Shown piece by piece: positions 18,212 to 27,114 of a DNA stretch of 64,000 nucleotides (position 1 is its first letter; the number at the start of each line of letters is the position of its first letter). Below the pieces are notes generated by a model. The model was not told the origin of the DNA. It was given only the letters and a program-made list of their open reading frames with translations, and did no database searches. The stretch comes from an uncultured Roseburia sp. GTDB lineage: Bacteria; Bacillota; Clostridia; Lachnospirales; Lachnospiraceae. The translations under genes were made by a program, and so were the position numbers. Location: positions 95,081-159,080 of the forward strand of contig CANRSX010000007.1 in assembly GCA_947642555.1 (NCBI GenBank), given 5' to 3'.

Positions 18212-19759
18212 TTGTATAGTATTGTATCGACAGCGATTGTATCCGGGATCCGGAGCATCCCTGTTTCGGTCGAGGCGGATGTGAGCGACGGGATGCCGGT
18301 ATTTGAGATGGTGGGGTTTTTATCCCCTGAGGTCAGGGAGGCGAAGGAGCGCGTGCGCACGGCGCTCCGCAACTGCGGGATCATGCTCCCGGCAAAACGG
18401 ATCACGGTGAATTTTACACCGGCGGATATCCGCAAATCAGGCTCGTCGTTTGACCTTCCGGTGGCGGCCGCCGTGCTCGCCGCCTTAGGCCTGGTGCCAA
18501 AGGAAGGGCTGACCGGCTGTCTGTTTGCCGGCGAGGTGGGATTAAGCGGCGACGTGAAGACCGTGCCGGGCATCCTGCCCATGGTGGCGGACGCGAAGGA
18601 ACGGGGCATGCGCTGCTGTATCGTGCCGGCCGGGAACAGAAGCGAGGCGGCGCTTGCAGAGGGGATCCGGATCTGCGGAGTGGACAGCATCGACGGGATG
18701 ATCCGGCTTTTGCGGGGGGATCCCTGGCAGGAGAAGGAAGCGCCATTTAATATAGAAGCAACGGGTGAGAATACGCCTGATTTCGCGGAGATCGGCGGGC
18801 AGAAGCTGGTCCGGAGAGCGTGTGAGACCGCGGTGTCGGGCATGCACAATCTTTTGCTGATCGGCCCGCCCGGTGCGGGAAAGACGATGATTGCAAAGCG
18901 GATCCCGTCGATCCTGCCGCCGCTTGAGAAAGAAGAGCAGATGGAGCTGGCCAGGATTTACAGTGTCAGCGGGCTTCTGATGCGGTCTGCTGCGGGCAGG
19001 ACGGCGTCCGGTCTGCTGCCCGCAGCGCGGCCTTTTCGCGCCCCGCATCACACGATTTCCGTGCAGGGCCTTGCCGGGGGCGGCGCACGGCCCAAACCCG
19101 GGGAGATTTCCCTTGCGCACAAGGGGGTACTGTTTCTGGATGAGCTTCCGGAGTTTCAGAAAAAAACGCTGGAGATCCTGCGCCAGCCGCTGGAGGAAAA
19201 ATGCGTGCGCCTGGTGCGGCTGTCGGGAAGCTGCGAATATCCGGCGGATTTTATGCTGGTGGCGGCGATGAACCCGTGCAAATGCGGCTGGTATCCCGAT
19301 ATGCAGCGCTGCACCTGTTCCCAGGCGTCGGTCCGGCGCTACCTGGAGCGGGTCAGCAAACCGCTTCTGGACCGGATCGACATCAGCGTGGAGGCGCAGC
19401 GCATCCCGTTTGAAGAGCTGGCAAAGGGGGAGCGCGGAGAAGCCTCCGGAGAGATCCGCAGACGCGTCACCGCCGCACATCAGATGCAGCGGGAGCGGTA
19501 CCGGGGAGAAGCGTTTTCCTACAACAGTCAGATTCCCGCCGCGCGCATCCGGGAATTCTGCGCGCTGACAAGAGAGCAGGAAACGTACATGGAGCAGATC
19601 TATCAGAGGCTGGAGCTTTCGGCGCGCGCTTATCACAAAATCCTTAAGGTCGCCAGGACGCTGGCGGATATGGATCAGGAGAAGCGGATTGAGAAACGGC
19701 ATTTAAGCGAAGCGGTCTGCTACAGGGGACTGGATCAGAAATACTGGGAGCGGCCATAG
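18212..19759 (+). CDS. yifB: YifB family Mg-chelatase-like AAA+ ATPase (ComM-like)
   Basis: A 515-residue AAA+ ATPase. The N-terminal domain is Lon-protease-like (VSVEADVSDGMPVFEMVG, residues ~20-170). The ATPase core has Walker A LLLIGPPGAGKTMIAKR, Walker B GVLFLDELPEF, and the family Cys-rich segment AAMNPCKCGWYPD. Proteobacterial ComM is a hexameric helicase that promotes branch migration in natural transformation, which fits with dprA directly downstream. I prefer TTG 18212, with GGAG 7 nt before it and a protein start (LYSIVSTAIVSGI) that matches homologues. The frame is open back to 18032, but that extra sequence contains the promoter and does not look coding. Confidence 0.9.
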   Translation: MYSIVSTAIVSGIRSIPVSVEADVSDGMPVFEMVGFLSPEVREAKERVRTALRNCGIMLPAKRITVNFTPADIRKSGSSFDLPVAAAVLAALGLVPKEGLTGCLFAGEVGLSGDVKTVPGILPMVADAKERGMRCCIVPAGNRSEAALAEGIRICGVDSIDGMIRLLRGDPWQEKEAPFNIEATGENTPDFAEIGGQKLVRRACETAVSGMHNLLLIGPPGAGKTMIAKRIPSILPPLEKEEQMELARIYSVSGLLMRSAAGRTASGLLPAARPFRAPHHTISVQGLAGGGARPKPGEISLAHKGVLFLDELPEFQKKTLEILRQPLEEKCVRLVRLSGSCEYPADFMLVAAMNPCKCGWYPDMQRCTCSQASVRRYLERVSKPLLDRIDISVEAQRIPFEELAKGERGEASGEIRRRVTAAHQMQRERYRGEAFSYNSQIPAARIREFCALTREQETYMEQIYQRLELSARAYHKILKVARTLADMDQEKRIEKRHLSEAVCYRGLDQKYWERP

Positions 19760-19812
19760 GGGATTCTGCGGGAAAAACAGCTGCGGCAGGCGGCGGGAAA
19801 GGAAACGGTGAG

Positions 19813-20886
19813 ATGAAAGAGGCATACTGGCTGGCAAATGTGCGCGGAATCAGCGCCAGGAAAAAGAGAAGGCTTGTGGAGACGGCGGGGAGCGCCAGGG
19901 ACGTGTATTCCCTCACGGAGCGTCAGATCCGGCGGCTTGCGATACTGACGGCGGCGGAGCAGGACGCGCTGATCGCGGGGAAGGCATGTGACGCGGATCG
20001 GGGGTACGCGGCGCTCGGAGCACAGGGGATTACATTTGTCTCGATAGGGGACGAGGACTATCCGGACCGGCTTACAGCGCTGCCCGACGCGCCGTTTGGC
20101 CTCTATGTGAAAGGCCGCCTGCCGGATCCAGAGCGAAAGCAGGTGGCGGTCGTGGGCGCGCGGATGTGCTCGGAATACGGGCGGGCTGCGGCCACGGAGC
20201 TTGGAAGAACACTCGCCGGGCTCGGCGTGAATATCATAAGCGGGATGGCCAGGGGGATCGATGCGGCGGGACATGAGGGCGCGCTCGCGGGCGGAGGGTA
20301 TACCTGCGCGGTCTTAGGCTGCGGGGCAGACGTCTGTTATCCGGCGTCAAACCGGAGGCTTTACGGGGAAATCCTGGAAACCGGCGGCGTCATCTCGGAG
20401 TATCCGCCGGGCACAGGCCCCCTGCCCGGGTATTTTCCGCAGCGCAACCGGATTATCGCGGGCTTAAGCGATGTGGTGATCGTCGTGGAGGCGAGAGAGC
20501 GGAGCGGTTCGCTGATCACGGCGGACTGCGCCTTAGAGCAGGGGAAGGAGATCTACGCGGTCCCGGGGCGCATTTACGACCCCCTGAGCGCGGGCTGCAA
20601 CAACCTGATCCGGCAGGGCGCCGGGATCATCGCGGGGGCGGAGGATTTTAAAAAAGAGCTCGGATTGTGCGGTCAGACGATGGTTCAGGAGTCCTTTGTG
20701 AATTTATTACTTGAAAAAAATGACCGGCTGGTGTATAGTTGTGTAGATTTCCGACCGAAAAATATGGAGAAGCTGCTGGACGAGACGGGGCTTATGCTGC
20801 CGGAACTCGCGGAGATTCTGGAACGTCTGACACAGAATGGCTTTATCACGGAGACATTTAAAAACTGTTACATCAGGAAGATATAA
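19813..20886 (+). CDS. dprA: DNA-processing protein DprA
   Basis: A 357-residue protein that loads RecA onto incoming single-stranded DNA in natural transformation. An N-terminal SAM/HhH-like segment (~1-65) is followed by the Rossmann-fold DNA-binding domain with VAVVGARMCSEYGR, IISGMARGIDAAGHEGAL and YFPQRNRIIAGLSDVVIVVE. A small winged-helix domain lies at the C-terminus. It is 53 nt downstream of yifB and 27 nt upstream of topA, the usual Firmicute order. Confidence 0.94.
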   Translation: MKEAYWLANVRGISARKKRRLVETAGSARDVYSLTERQIRRLAILTAAEQDALIAGKACDADRGYAALGAQGITFVSIGDEDYPDRLTALPDAPFGLYVKGRLPDPERKQVAVVGARMCSEYGRAAATELGRTLAGLGVNIISGMARGIDAAGHEGALAGGGYTCAVLGCGADVCYPASNRRLYGEILETGGVISEYPPGTGPLPGYFPQRNRIIAGLSDVVIVVEARERSGSLITADCALEQGKEIYAVPGRIYDPLSAGCNNLIRQGAGIIAGAEDFKKELGLCGQTMVQESFVNLLLEKNDRLVYSCVDFRPKNMEKLLDETGLMLPELAEILERLTQNGFITETFKNCYIRKI

Positions 20887-20913
20887 GCACAGACGGTATG
20901 AAGGAGTTGTGAA

Positions 20914-22989
20914 ATGGCGAAGTATCTTGTTATCGTAGAGTCACCTGCGAAGGTGAAGACAATCAAAAAGTTTCTCGGCAGAAATTATGAGGTTGTGGCG
21001 TCCAACGGCCATGTCCGCGATCTGCCGAAAAGCCAGATGGGAATCGATATCGAGCATGATTTTGAACCGAAATATATCACGATCCGCGGAAAAGGAGAGA
21101 TTCTGGCAAAGCTCCGCAAGGAAGTGAAGAAGGCGGATAAAATCTATCTCGCGACGGACCCTGACCGCGAGGGGGAGGCGATCTCCTGGCACCTGTGCCA
21201 CGCCTTAAAGCTCGAGGGGCAGGACGTGCGGCGCATCAGCTTCAACGAGATCACCCAGAAGGCGGTCAAGAACGCGTTAAAGGAGCCGCGCGAGATCGAT
21301 ATGAACCTGGTGAACGCGCAGCAGACGAGACGGATCTTAGACCGCATGGTGGGATATGAGATCAGCCCGCTCCTCTGGGCCAAGGTAAAACGGGGCTTAA
21401 GCGCGGGCAGGGTACAGTCGGTGGCGCTGCGCATCATCTGCGACCGCGAGGAGGAGATCGCGGCGTTTATCCCGGAGGAATACTGGACGCTGGACGCGGA
21501 GCTCTCCGTGCCGGGGGAGAAAAAGCCGCTGCTGGCAAAGTTCCACGGCGATGAGAACGGAAAGATCACGGTGCGCTCGGCCGCGGAGGCGGAGCAGATA
21601 AAGAAGGCGCTGGAAAAAGAGACGTTTCGGGTCGCCGAGGTAAAAAAAGGCGAGCGCGCGAAGCGGGCTCCGCTGCCGTTTACCACGAGCACGCTTCAGC
21701 AGGAGGCGTCCAAAGCGCTGAATTTCCCGCTCGCGAAGACGATGCGCATCGCGCAGCAGCTGTATGAGGGCGTGGACATCAAAGGCCAGGGAACCGTCGG
21801 ACTGATCACCTACTTAAGAACCGACTCCGTCCGGATCTCGGACGACGCGGACGCGCAGGCCAGGGAATACATCAGAGATTCCTACGGGGAGGAATACGTC
21901 GCGGACAAAGTCGCGGCGGCGAAGACGGACGCGCGGATTCAGGACGCGCACGAGGCGATCCGGCCCTCGGATATCCACAGGACGCCGGTGCTGGTGAAGG
22001 AATCGCTCTCACGGGATCAGTTCCGGCTTTACCAGCTGATCTGGAAACGCTTTACGGCAAGCCGGATGTCGCAGGCGGTATATGAGACTACGAATGTAAA
22101 GATCCATGCGGGAAGCTACCGGTTCGGGGTATCGGCATCCCGTCTGAAATTCGAAGGCTTTCTGTCCGTGTACACCAGCGAGGAGGACGAAAAGGAGGAG
22201 AATAACGTCCTCTTAAAGAGCATTGACGAGCAGACGAAGCTCTCCTTAAAGCAGGTGGATGAAAAGCAGCACTTTACCCAGCCGCCCGCGCATTACACGG
22301 AGGCTTCGCTCGTAAAGACCTTAGAGGAGCTCGGGATCGGCCGTCCGAGTACCTACTCGCCCACGATCACGACGATCCTCGGCAGGCGCTACATCGTAAA
22401 GGAGGCGAAGAATCTCTATGTGACGGAGCTCGGCGAGGTGGTCAACCAGATCATGAAGGAGTCTTTCCCGAGCGTGGTGGATGAGCATTTTACCGCCAAT
22501 ATGGAATCCCTGCTCGACAGCGTCGAGGAAGGGAAAGTCAGCTGGAAAGCGGTGGTGCGCAATTTCTTCCCGGATCTTACGGCCGCGGTGGCCGCGGCGC
22601 AGAAGGATCTCGCGAAGGTGAAGATCGAGGACGAGGTCTCGGATGTGGTCTGCGACCTGTGCGGGCGCAATATGGTGGTCAAGTACGGGCCGCACGGAAA
22701 ATTCCTGGCCTGCCCCGGATTCCCGGACTGCCGGAACACAAAGCCGTATCTCGAGAAGATCGGCGTTCCCTGTCCGAAATGCGGGAAGGAGCTTGTGCTG
22801 CGCAAGACGAAAAAGGGCCGGAGATATTTCGGCTGCGAGGACAATCCGGAATGCGATTTTATGAGCTGGTCCCAGCCCGTGGCGGAAAAATGCCCGAAGT
22901 GCGGCGGGTATATGGTCATAAAAGGAAATAAGATCGTATGCGCGGACGCGCAGTGCGGTTATGTGACGGAACGAAAAACAGAGGAGTGA
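20914..22989 (+). CDS. topA: DNA topoisomerase I (type IA)
   Basis: A 691-residue enzyme that relaxes negatively supercoiled DNA. The Toprim domain begins KYLVIVESPAKVKTIKKFLG and contains the acidic triad region LATDPDREGEAISWHL. The active-site Tyr is in GLITYLRTDSVRISDD. The C-terminus carries three zinc-ribbon modules: C-x2-C at CDLCGRN with CPGFPDC, CPKCGKE with CEDNPEC, and CPKCGGY with CADAQC. Length and layout are those of full-length Firmicute TopA. AAGGAG precedes the ATG by 8 nt. Confidence 0.97.
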   Translation: MAKYLVIVESPAKVKTIKKFLGRNYEVVASNGHVRDLPKSQMGIDIEHDFEPKYITIRGKGEILAKLRKEVKKADKIYLATDPDREGEAISWHLCHALKLEGQDVRRISFNEITQKAVKNALKEPREIDMNLVNAQQTRRILDRMVGYEISPLLWAKVKRGLSAGRVQSVALRIICDREEEIAAFIPEEYWTLDAELSVPGEKKPLLAKFHGDENGKITVRSAAEAEQIKKALEKETFRVAEVKKGERAKRAPLPFTTSTLQQEASKALNFPLAKTMRIAQQLYEGVDIKGQGTVGLITYLRTDSVRISDDADAQAREYIRDSYGEEYVADKVAAAKTDARIQDAHEAIRPSDIHRTPVLVKESLSRDQFRLYQLIWKRFTASRMSQAVYETTNVKIHAGSYRFGVSASRLKFEGFLSVYTSEEDEKEENNVLLKSIDEQTKLSLKQVDEKQHFTQPPAHYTEASLVKTLEELGIGRPSTYSPTITTILGRRYIVKEAKNLYVTELGEVVNQIMKESFPSVVDEHFTANMESLLDSVEEGKVSWKAVVRNFFPDLTAAVAAAQKDLAKVKIEDEVSDVVCDLCGRNMVVKYGPHGKFLACPGFPDCRNTKPYLEKIGVPCPKCGKELVLRKTKKGRRYFGCEDNPECDFMSWSQPVAEKCPKCGGYMVIKGNKIVCADAQCGYVTERKTEE

Positions 22990-23063
22990 GGCAGGCGGAG
23001 TGGGAGAAAAATTCAAAAGTTCCGCTTCATATTCGCAAAATTTCGCAAAAATACGTAAAAATA

Positions 23064-23092
23064 TTGAATCTTCTGAAAAAACATGTTAGAAT
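23064..23092 (+). promoter_or_regulatory. codY promoter with an embedded CodY-box-like site
   Basis: TTGAAT (23064-23069), 17-nt spacer, TAGAAT (23087-23092). The 15-nt site AATCTTCTGAAAAAA (23067-23081) matches the CodY consensus AATTTTCWGAAAATT at 12 of 15 positions and overlaps the -35 and spacer. CodY bound there would block its own promoter. Confidence 0.65.
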
Positions 23093-23165
23093 GCATAATG
23101 AAAACCCGGTAACGCTCCAGACCGCGTGAAAGCATGTGTTTCACAGCGTAGAAATGAGGTATGCG

Positions 23166-23948
23166 ATGAGTGTTCAGTTATTGGATAAGACGAGAAAGAT
23201 CAATAAACTGCTTCACAACAACAATTCATCGAAGGTCGTCTTCAATGACATCTGCGATGTGTTAAAGGAGATTCTTGGATCCAATATTCTTGTGATCAGC
23301 AGAAAGGGAAAGGTACTCGGAACCGGGATTCGTTCCGGCGTGGCCGAGATCAACGAGCTGATCGCGGACGAGGTGGGCGGATTTATCGATCCGCTGTTAA
23401 ACGAGCGGCTTCTCGGGATCCTCTCCACAAAGGAGAACGTAAACCTGGAGACGCTTGGATTTGTGGACAATGTAAAGAAGTACACGGCGATCATCACGCC
23501 GATCGATATCGCGGGGGAGCGTCTCGGCACGCTCTTTGTCTACCGCGAGGACAGTCCGTATGACATTGACGATATCATTTTAAGCGAATATGGCACGACA
23601 GTTGTCGGACTTGAGATGATGCGCTCCGTCAATGAGGAGAACGCGGAGGAAAACCGCAAGATCCAGATTGTCAAATCGGCGATCAGCACGCTCTCCTTCT
23701 CGGAGCTTGAGGCGATCACGCATATTTTTGACGAGATGGATGGCAAAGAAGGGATTCTGGTCGCGAGCAAGATCGCGGACAGGGTGGGGATCACGCGCTC
23801 CGTGATCGTGAATGCGCTCCGCAAGTTTGAGAGCGCCGGGGTGATCGAATCGCGGTCCTCCGGGATGAAGGGTACCTATATCAAGGTGCTCAATGACGTG
23901 GTGTTTGATGAGCTTGACCGGATCAGAAAGCAGAATCAGAAGAGCTGA
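23166..23948 (+). CDS. codY: GTP-sensing global transcriptional repressor CodY
   Basis: A 260-residue DNA-binding repressor that senses branched-chain amino acids and GTP and controls nutrient-stress genes. The N-terminal GAF domain starts SVQLLDKTRKINKLLHNNNS, and the C-terminal winged HTH contains GILVASKIADRVGITRSVIV followed by NALRKFESAGVIESR. ATG 23166 follows GAGG by 6 nt and gives the canonical start; the in-frame ATG at 23136 would add ten unrelated residues. The gene sits between topA and the flagellar operon as in Bacillus, where CodY represses fla/che. Confidence 0.97.
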   Translation: MSVQLLDKTRKINKLLHNNNSSKVVFNDICDVLKEILGSNILVISRKGKVLGTGIRSGVAEINELIADEVGGFIDPLLNERLLGILSTKENVNLETLGFVDNVKKYTAIITPIDIAGERLGTLFVYREDSPYDIDDIILSEYGTTVVGLEMMRSVNEENAEENRKIQIVKSAISTLSFSELEAITHIFDEMDGKEGILVASKIADRVGITRSVIVNALRKFESAGVIESRSSGMKGTYIKVLNDVVFDELDRIRKQNQKS

Positions 23949-23961
23949 GCAGAGAAAAGGG

Positions 23962-24005
23962 GCTGCTGCAACACACAGGAGTGGACGTGAATTGCAGCAG
24001 CTCTT
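23962..24005 (+). terminator. codY terminator-like hairpin
   Basis: 10-bp stem GCTGCTGCAA (23962-23971) / TTGCAGCAGC (23992-24001), loop of 20 nt, followed by TCTTT. It separates codY from the flagellar operon. Confidence 0.65.
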
Positions 24006-24120
24006 TCCGTGCCGAAGTTTTTATTGTAATGAAACAGGTAATTTATGTCATAAAATACAAAGATCTAGTGGGCTCTCTCTATATTTTCCACAAGATCATG
24101 TAAAAAAACAAAAAAAGTAC

Positions 24121-24148
24121 TTGTCTTTTCGAAAGGATGATTTATAAT
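24121..24148 (+). promoter_or_regulatory. Sigma-A-type promoter of the flagellar operon
   Basis: TTGTCT (24121-24126), 16-nt spacer, TATAAT (24143-24148), 66 nt before flgB. No flagellar sigma-28 motif (TAAA-N15-GCCGATAA) was found here, so the operon is probably transcribed by the housekeeping polymerase. Confidence 0.7.
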
Positions 24149-24213
24149 TATGCTTAGGGCAATTGGTGTATGAGGTCAGTTGCTGTAGAATTGTGACCGA
24201 AAGGAGATGCAGG

Positions 24214-24618
24214 ATGATCACGACGAATGCATTTGACTACATTAATATTATGGATAAGGCGGCGGATGCCAGCTGGATGCGGGAGAGTGCACTGGCCAAT
24301 AATATCAGCAATATAGACACGCCCGGGTACAAGAGGCAGGATGTGGATTTTCAGTCCGTGCTGCAGCGGGAGCTTGGCGGGGCGCTTGACGCTGGCCATA
24401 AGTCTCTGCAAAGGGAAGTGCGCAGGCTCAATAAAGACCTGGGGCGCCTTGAGGTATCTCCCTATACGGACGCGGCGAATTACTCTTACCGCCTGGACAA
24501 AAATAATGTCGATGTGGATACGGAGCATGTGGAGCTCGCGTCTGAGCAGATGCGGTATGAGCTGATCACGACGGCGATCAACGGATCGTTCAGCTGGACA
24601 AAGGTAGTACTCAAATAA
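24214..24618 (+). CDS. flgB: Flagellar basal-body rod protein FlgB
   Basis: A 134-residue proximal rod subunit. The N-terminal helix carries the rod signature ALANNISNIDTPGYKRQDV. AAGGAG is 7 nt before ATG 24214; the open frame reaches a TTG at 24163 but that stretch is leader. It is the first gene of the fla/che locus and is followed after 14 nt by flgC. Confidence 0.95.
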   Translation: MITTNAFDYINIMDKAADASWMRESALANNISNIDTPGYKRQDVDFQSVLQRELGGALDAGHKSLQREVRRLNKDLGRLEVSPYTDAANYSYRLDKNNVDVDTEHVELASEQMRYELITTAINGSFSWTKVVLK

Positions 24619-24632
24619 GCAGGAGGACAGAG

Positions 24633-25073
24633 ATGGGATTATTTCAGGCATTTGATATCAGCGCATCCGGGATGACGGCGGAGCGGTTCCGCATTGACAC
24701 GATTGCGCAGAACATTGCGAATATCAAGACGACGAGGACGGAGGATGGCACGCCTTACCGAAGGAAGATTGTGACCTTTGCGGAGAAAGATCTGACGTCC
24801 TTCAGCAAATATTACGATTCCGCGCGCGCGCGTGCGGTCGGCAACGGCGTGAAGGTGGTGTCCGTGAAGGAAGACACCGAGACGGACCTGATGATGGTGT
24901 ACGATCCGGCGCATCCGGATGCGGACGAGAACGGATATGTGATGTATCCGAATGTGAATACCGTGACGGAGATGACGAATCTCATTGACGCCACAAGGGC
25001 TTATGAGGCGAATACGACCGCGTTTAACGCTGCCAAGAGCATGGTTCAGGCGGCGCTTAAGATCGGAAGCTGA
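24633..25073 (+). CDS. flgC: Flagellar basal-body rod protein FlgC
   Basis: A 146-residue proximal rod protein. It begins MGLFQAFDISASGMTAERF and carries the rod motif TIAQNIANIKTTRTEDGTPY; the C-terminal helix contains NLIDATRAYEANTTAF, which is typical of FlgC. GCAGGAGG precedes the start. The 104-nt gap to fliE is GC-rich and shows no gene. Confidence 0.95.
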   Translation: MGLFQAFDISASGMTAERFRIDTIAQNIANIKTTRTEDGTPYRRKIVTFAEKDLTSFSKYYDSARARAVGNGVKVVSVKEDTETDLMMVYDPAHPDADENGYVMYPNVNTVTEMTNLIDATRAYEANTTAFNAAKSMVQAALKIGS

Positions 25074-25177
25074 CGGGCCGGTGCCGGAGGAGAATGAGAG
25101 TAAGACAGCGCTGCGGGCGAAGCCCGGGAGGGCCGGGACGACGGCAGCCGTATGAATAGAGAATGGAGAGGACTACG

Positions 25178-25492
25178 ATGGATATTAGTGCACTGACGGG
25201 ACTGGCGCCCACAGACTATCTGAGCACTGTGGCGGGGAATACCCTGCTGGCAGATTCAGCGGACGAGACATTTGATTCTGTTTTGGCATCTGCGATGAAC
25301 ATGCTGAATGAGACAAATGACCTGCAGAACGATTCGGATGCGGCGAAGATGGAATTTGTGCTGGGAAAGGCGGATAACCCGCACGACATGCAGATCGCCG
25401 CGGCAAAGGCGCTGCAGGCGCTGCAGTATACGACAGCGATCCGCGATAAGATGCTGGAAGCATACAAAGAGATCATGAATATGCAGATTTAG
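25178..25492 (+). CDS. fliE: Flagellar hook-basal body complex protein FliE
   Basis: A 104-residue export-gate/rod junction protein. The C-terminal helix, including DPHD-like NPHDMQIAAAKALQALQYTT and IRDKMLEAYKEIMNMQI, is diagnostic. ATG 25178 lies 6 nt after GGAGAGG; an upstream in-frame start at 25163 is less likely. It is followed by fliF after a very short gap. Confidence 0.95.
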   Translation: MDISALTGLAPTDYLSTVAGNTLLADSADETFDSVLASAMNMLNETNDLQNDSDAAKMEFVLGKADNPHDMQIAAAKALQALQYTTAIRDKMLEAYKEIMNMQI

Positions 25493-25510
25493 TGAATGGA
25501 GTCAGGGAAA

Positions 25511-27112
25511 ATGCCAGAGCAAATGCAAAAAATGGGAAATCGGATCCTGGAGTGGTGGAAGAAATACAATACCAGGCAGAAAATTCTTCTGGGGAGCATC
25601 ACGGCGACAGTGATACTGGCGCTGGCTCTTCTGGCACTGATTGTCAGCCGGCCGTCCATGACGACGCTCGCCGTCTGTGAGACGACGGCGGAGGCCGCGA
25701 AGATCAAGGAGATCCTGGACGGGGACAGCTCGATTAAATACGAGGTGTCACAGGATGGCCTGACCTTCCAGGTCGCCGAAAAGGACGTTGCGGCAGCGTC
25801 GATTCTGCTGGGACAGAACGGCATACCGTCGGAGGGGTTCGGGCTTGACGATGTGTTTGAAGGCGGGTTCAGCTCCACGGAGGCGGATAAGCTAAAGCGC
25901 TATAAGCGCTATATGGAGGACCGGTTCGCGGATCATCTGGAGATGCTAAGCAATGTTGAGAGCGCATCGATTGATCTGACGCTGCCGAACAATGACGGCA
26001 CGATCCTCGCGAAGAAGGAGCAGGCGTCCGCGGCGGTGATCCTGACCTTGTCCGGAGAAGTGAGTGAGGAGCAGGCGTACGGGCTTGCACGGTACATAGC
26101 GACAGAACTTGGAAATGACGACACGAAAAATATTCTGATCCTGGATTCCGACATGAACGTGCTGTTTTCAGGCGAGGACAACACTTCCGTCATGGGGACG
26201 GCGACGAGCCAGCTGTCACTCCGCTCAAAGCAGGAGAATATGATAAAGAGCGGCGTGAAGGATGTGCTGGTCGGATCCGGAATTTATGACAATGTAGAAG
26301 TGACGGCGAGCTTAAGCATGGACTTCAGCGAGCGGCGTGAGGTCAGCCGCGAGTATTCCATGCCGGACGGCCAGACGACCGGGTTCCTCACGGAACAGAA
26401 TGAATTTAACTCCTCCAGCACAGGCGGAGTGGCGGGAACGCCGGGCACGGATCCGAATGACGACACGACATATGTCATGGAGGACGGGAATTACACGGAG
26501 TCGGAACAGTCGGATATCTCCAATAAATACCAGTATAATGAAAAAGTGACGGAAGAGAACTCTGCGGTCGGCGCGATTGATTATGAAAATTCGTCCCTCG
26601 CGGCAGTTGCGACCAATTATGTACTTTATAATGAAGACATCCTGCGCGCCGCAGGCGAGCTTGACGACATGTCCTTTGAGGAATACATCGCGGCGCACAG
26701 TGAGCCGGTCAGGAGAGAGGTCGATCAGGATTACTATCAGATGATCTCCAATGCGACGGGCTTTCCGGTGGAGCGGATCAGCATCATCGCGTATGACGAG
26801 CCGGCGTTTCAGCATTCGTCAGGCGGAAGAAGCGTTACGGATTACATGCAGATCATTCTCGCGGTGCTGATCTTCCTGCTTCTTGGCTATGTGGTATTCC
26901 GCAGTACAAGGAGAGAGCGCGTTCCGGTTGTGGAGGAGGAGCTTTCGGTTGAGAGCCTGCTCGAATCCACGAAGGAGAATCAGGAAGAGCTTGAGAATAT
27001 CGGCTATAATGAAAAATCAGAGACGAGAGTCCTTTTGGAAAAATTCGTCCAGGAAAACCCGGAAGCGGCAGCATCGTTATTGCGCAACTGGCTGAATGAG
27101 GAGTGGGAATAG
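25511..27112 (+). CDS. fliF: Flagellar M-ring protein FliF
   Basis: A 533-residue membrane protein that forms the MS ring, the base on which the rotor is built. TM1 is at about residues 13-38 (ILLGSITATVILALALLALI) and TM2 near residue 435 (MQIILAVLIFLLLGYVVF). Two periplasmic ring-building motifs lie between them. The cytoplasmic tail (LLEKFVQENPEAAASLLRNW) is the FliG-binding helix. ATG 25511 is 9 nt after GGAG; ATG 25496 is also in frame but close to the fliE stop and without its own Shine-Dalgarno. Confidence 0.95.
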   Translation: MPEQMQKMGNRILEWWKKYNTRQKILLGSITATVILALALLALIVSRPSMTTLAVCETTAEAAKIKEILDGDSSIKYEVSQDGLTFQVAEKDVAAASILLGQNGIPSEGFGLDDVFEGGFSSTEADKLKRYKRYMEDRFADHLEMLSNVESASIDLTLPNNDGTILAKKEQASAAVILTLSGEVSEEQAYGLARYIATELGNDDTKNILILDSDMNVLFSGEDNTSVMGTATSQLSLRSKQENMIKSGVKDVLVGSGIYDNVEVTASLSMDFSERREVSREYSMPDGQTTGFLTEQNEFNSSSTGGVAGTPGTDPNDDTTYVMEDGNYTESEQSDISNKYQYNEKVTEENSAVGAIDYENSSLAAVATNYVLYNEDILRAAGELDDMSFEEYIAAHSEPVRREVDQDYYQMISNATGFPVERISIIAYDEPAFQHSSGGRSVTDYMQIILAVLIFLLLGYVVFRSTRRERVPVVEEELSVESLLESTKENQEELENIGYNEKSETRVLLEKFVQENPEAAASLLRNWLNEEWE

Positions 27113-27114
27113 TT

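Noticed and set aside
18542..19702. 386-codon - strand frame opposite yifB
   Set aside because: Same reason: composition is that of an antisense shadow, and yifB shows clear AAA+ motifs.
24060..24142. CodY box upstream of flgB
   Set aside because: The best match (TATTTTCCACAAGAT, near 24080) differs from consensus at about six of 15 positions, too weak to report, though CodY control of fla/che is known in Bacillus.
24000..24213. Sigma-28 promoter for the flagellar operon
   Set aside because: No TAAA-N15-GCCGATAA-like sequence; a sigma-A-type promoter is present instead.
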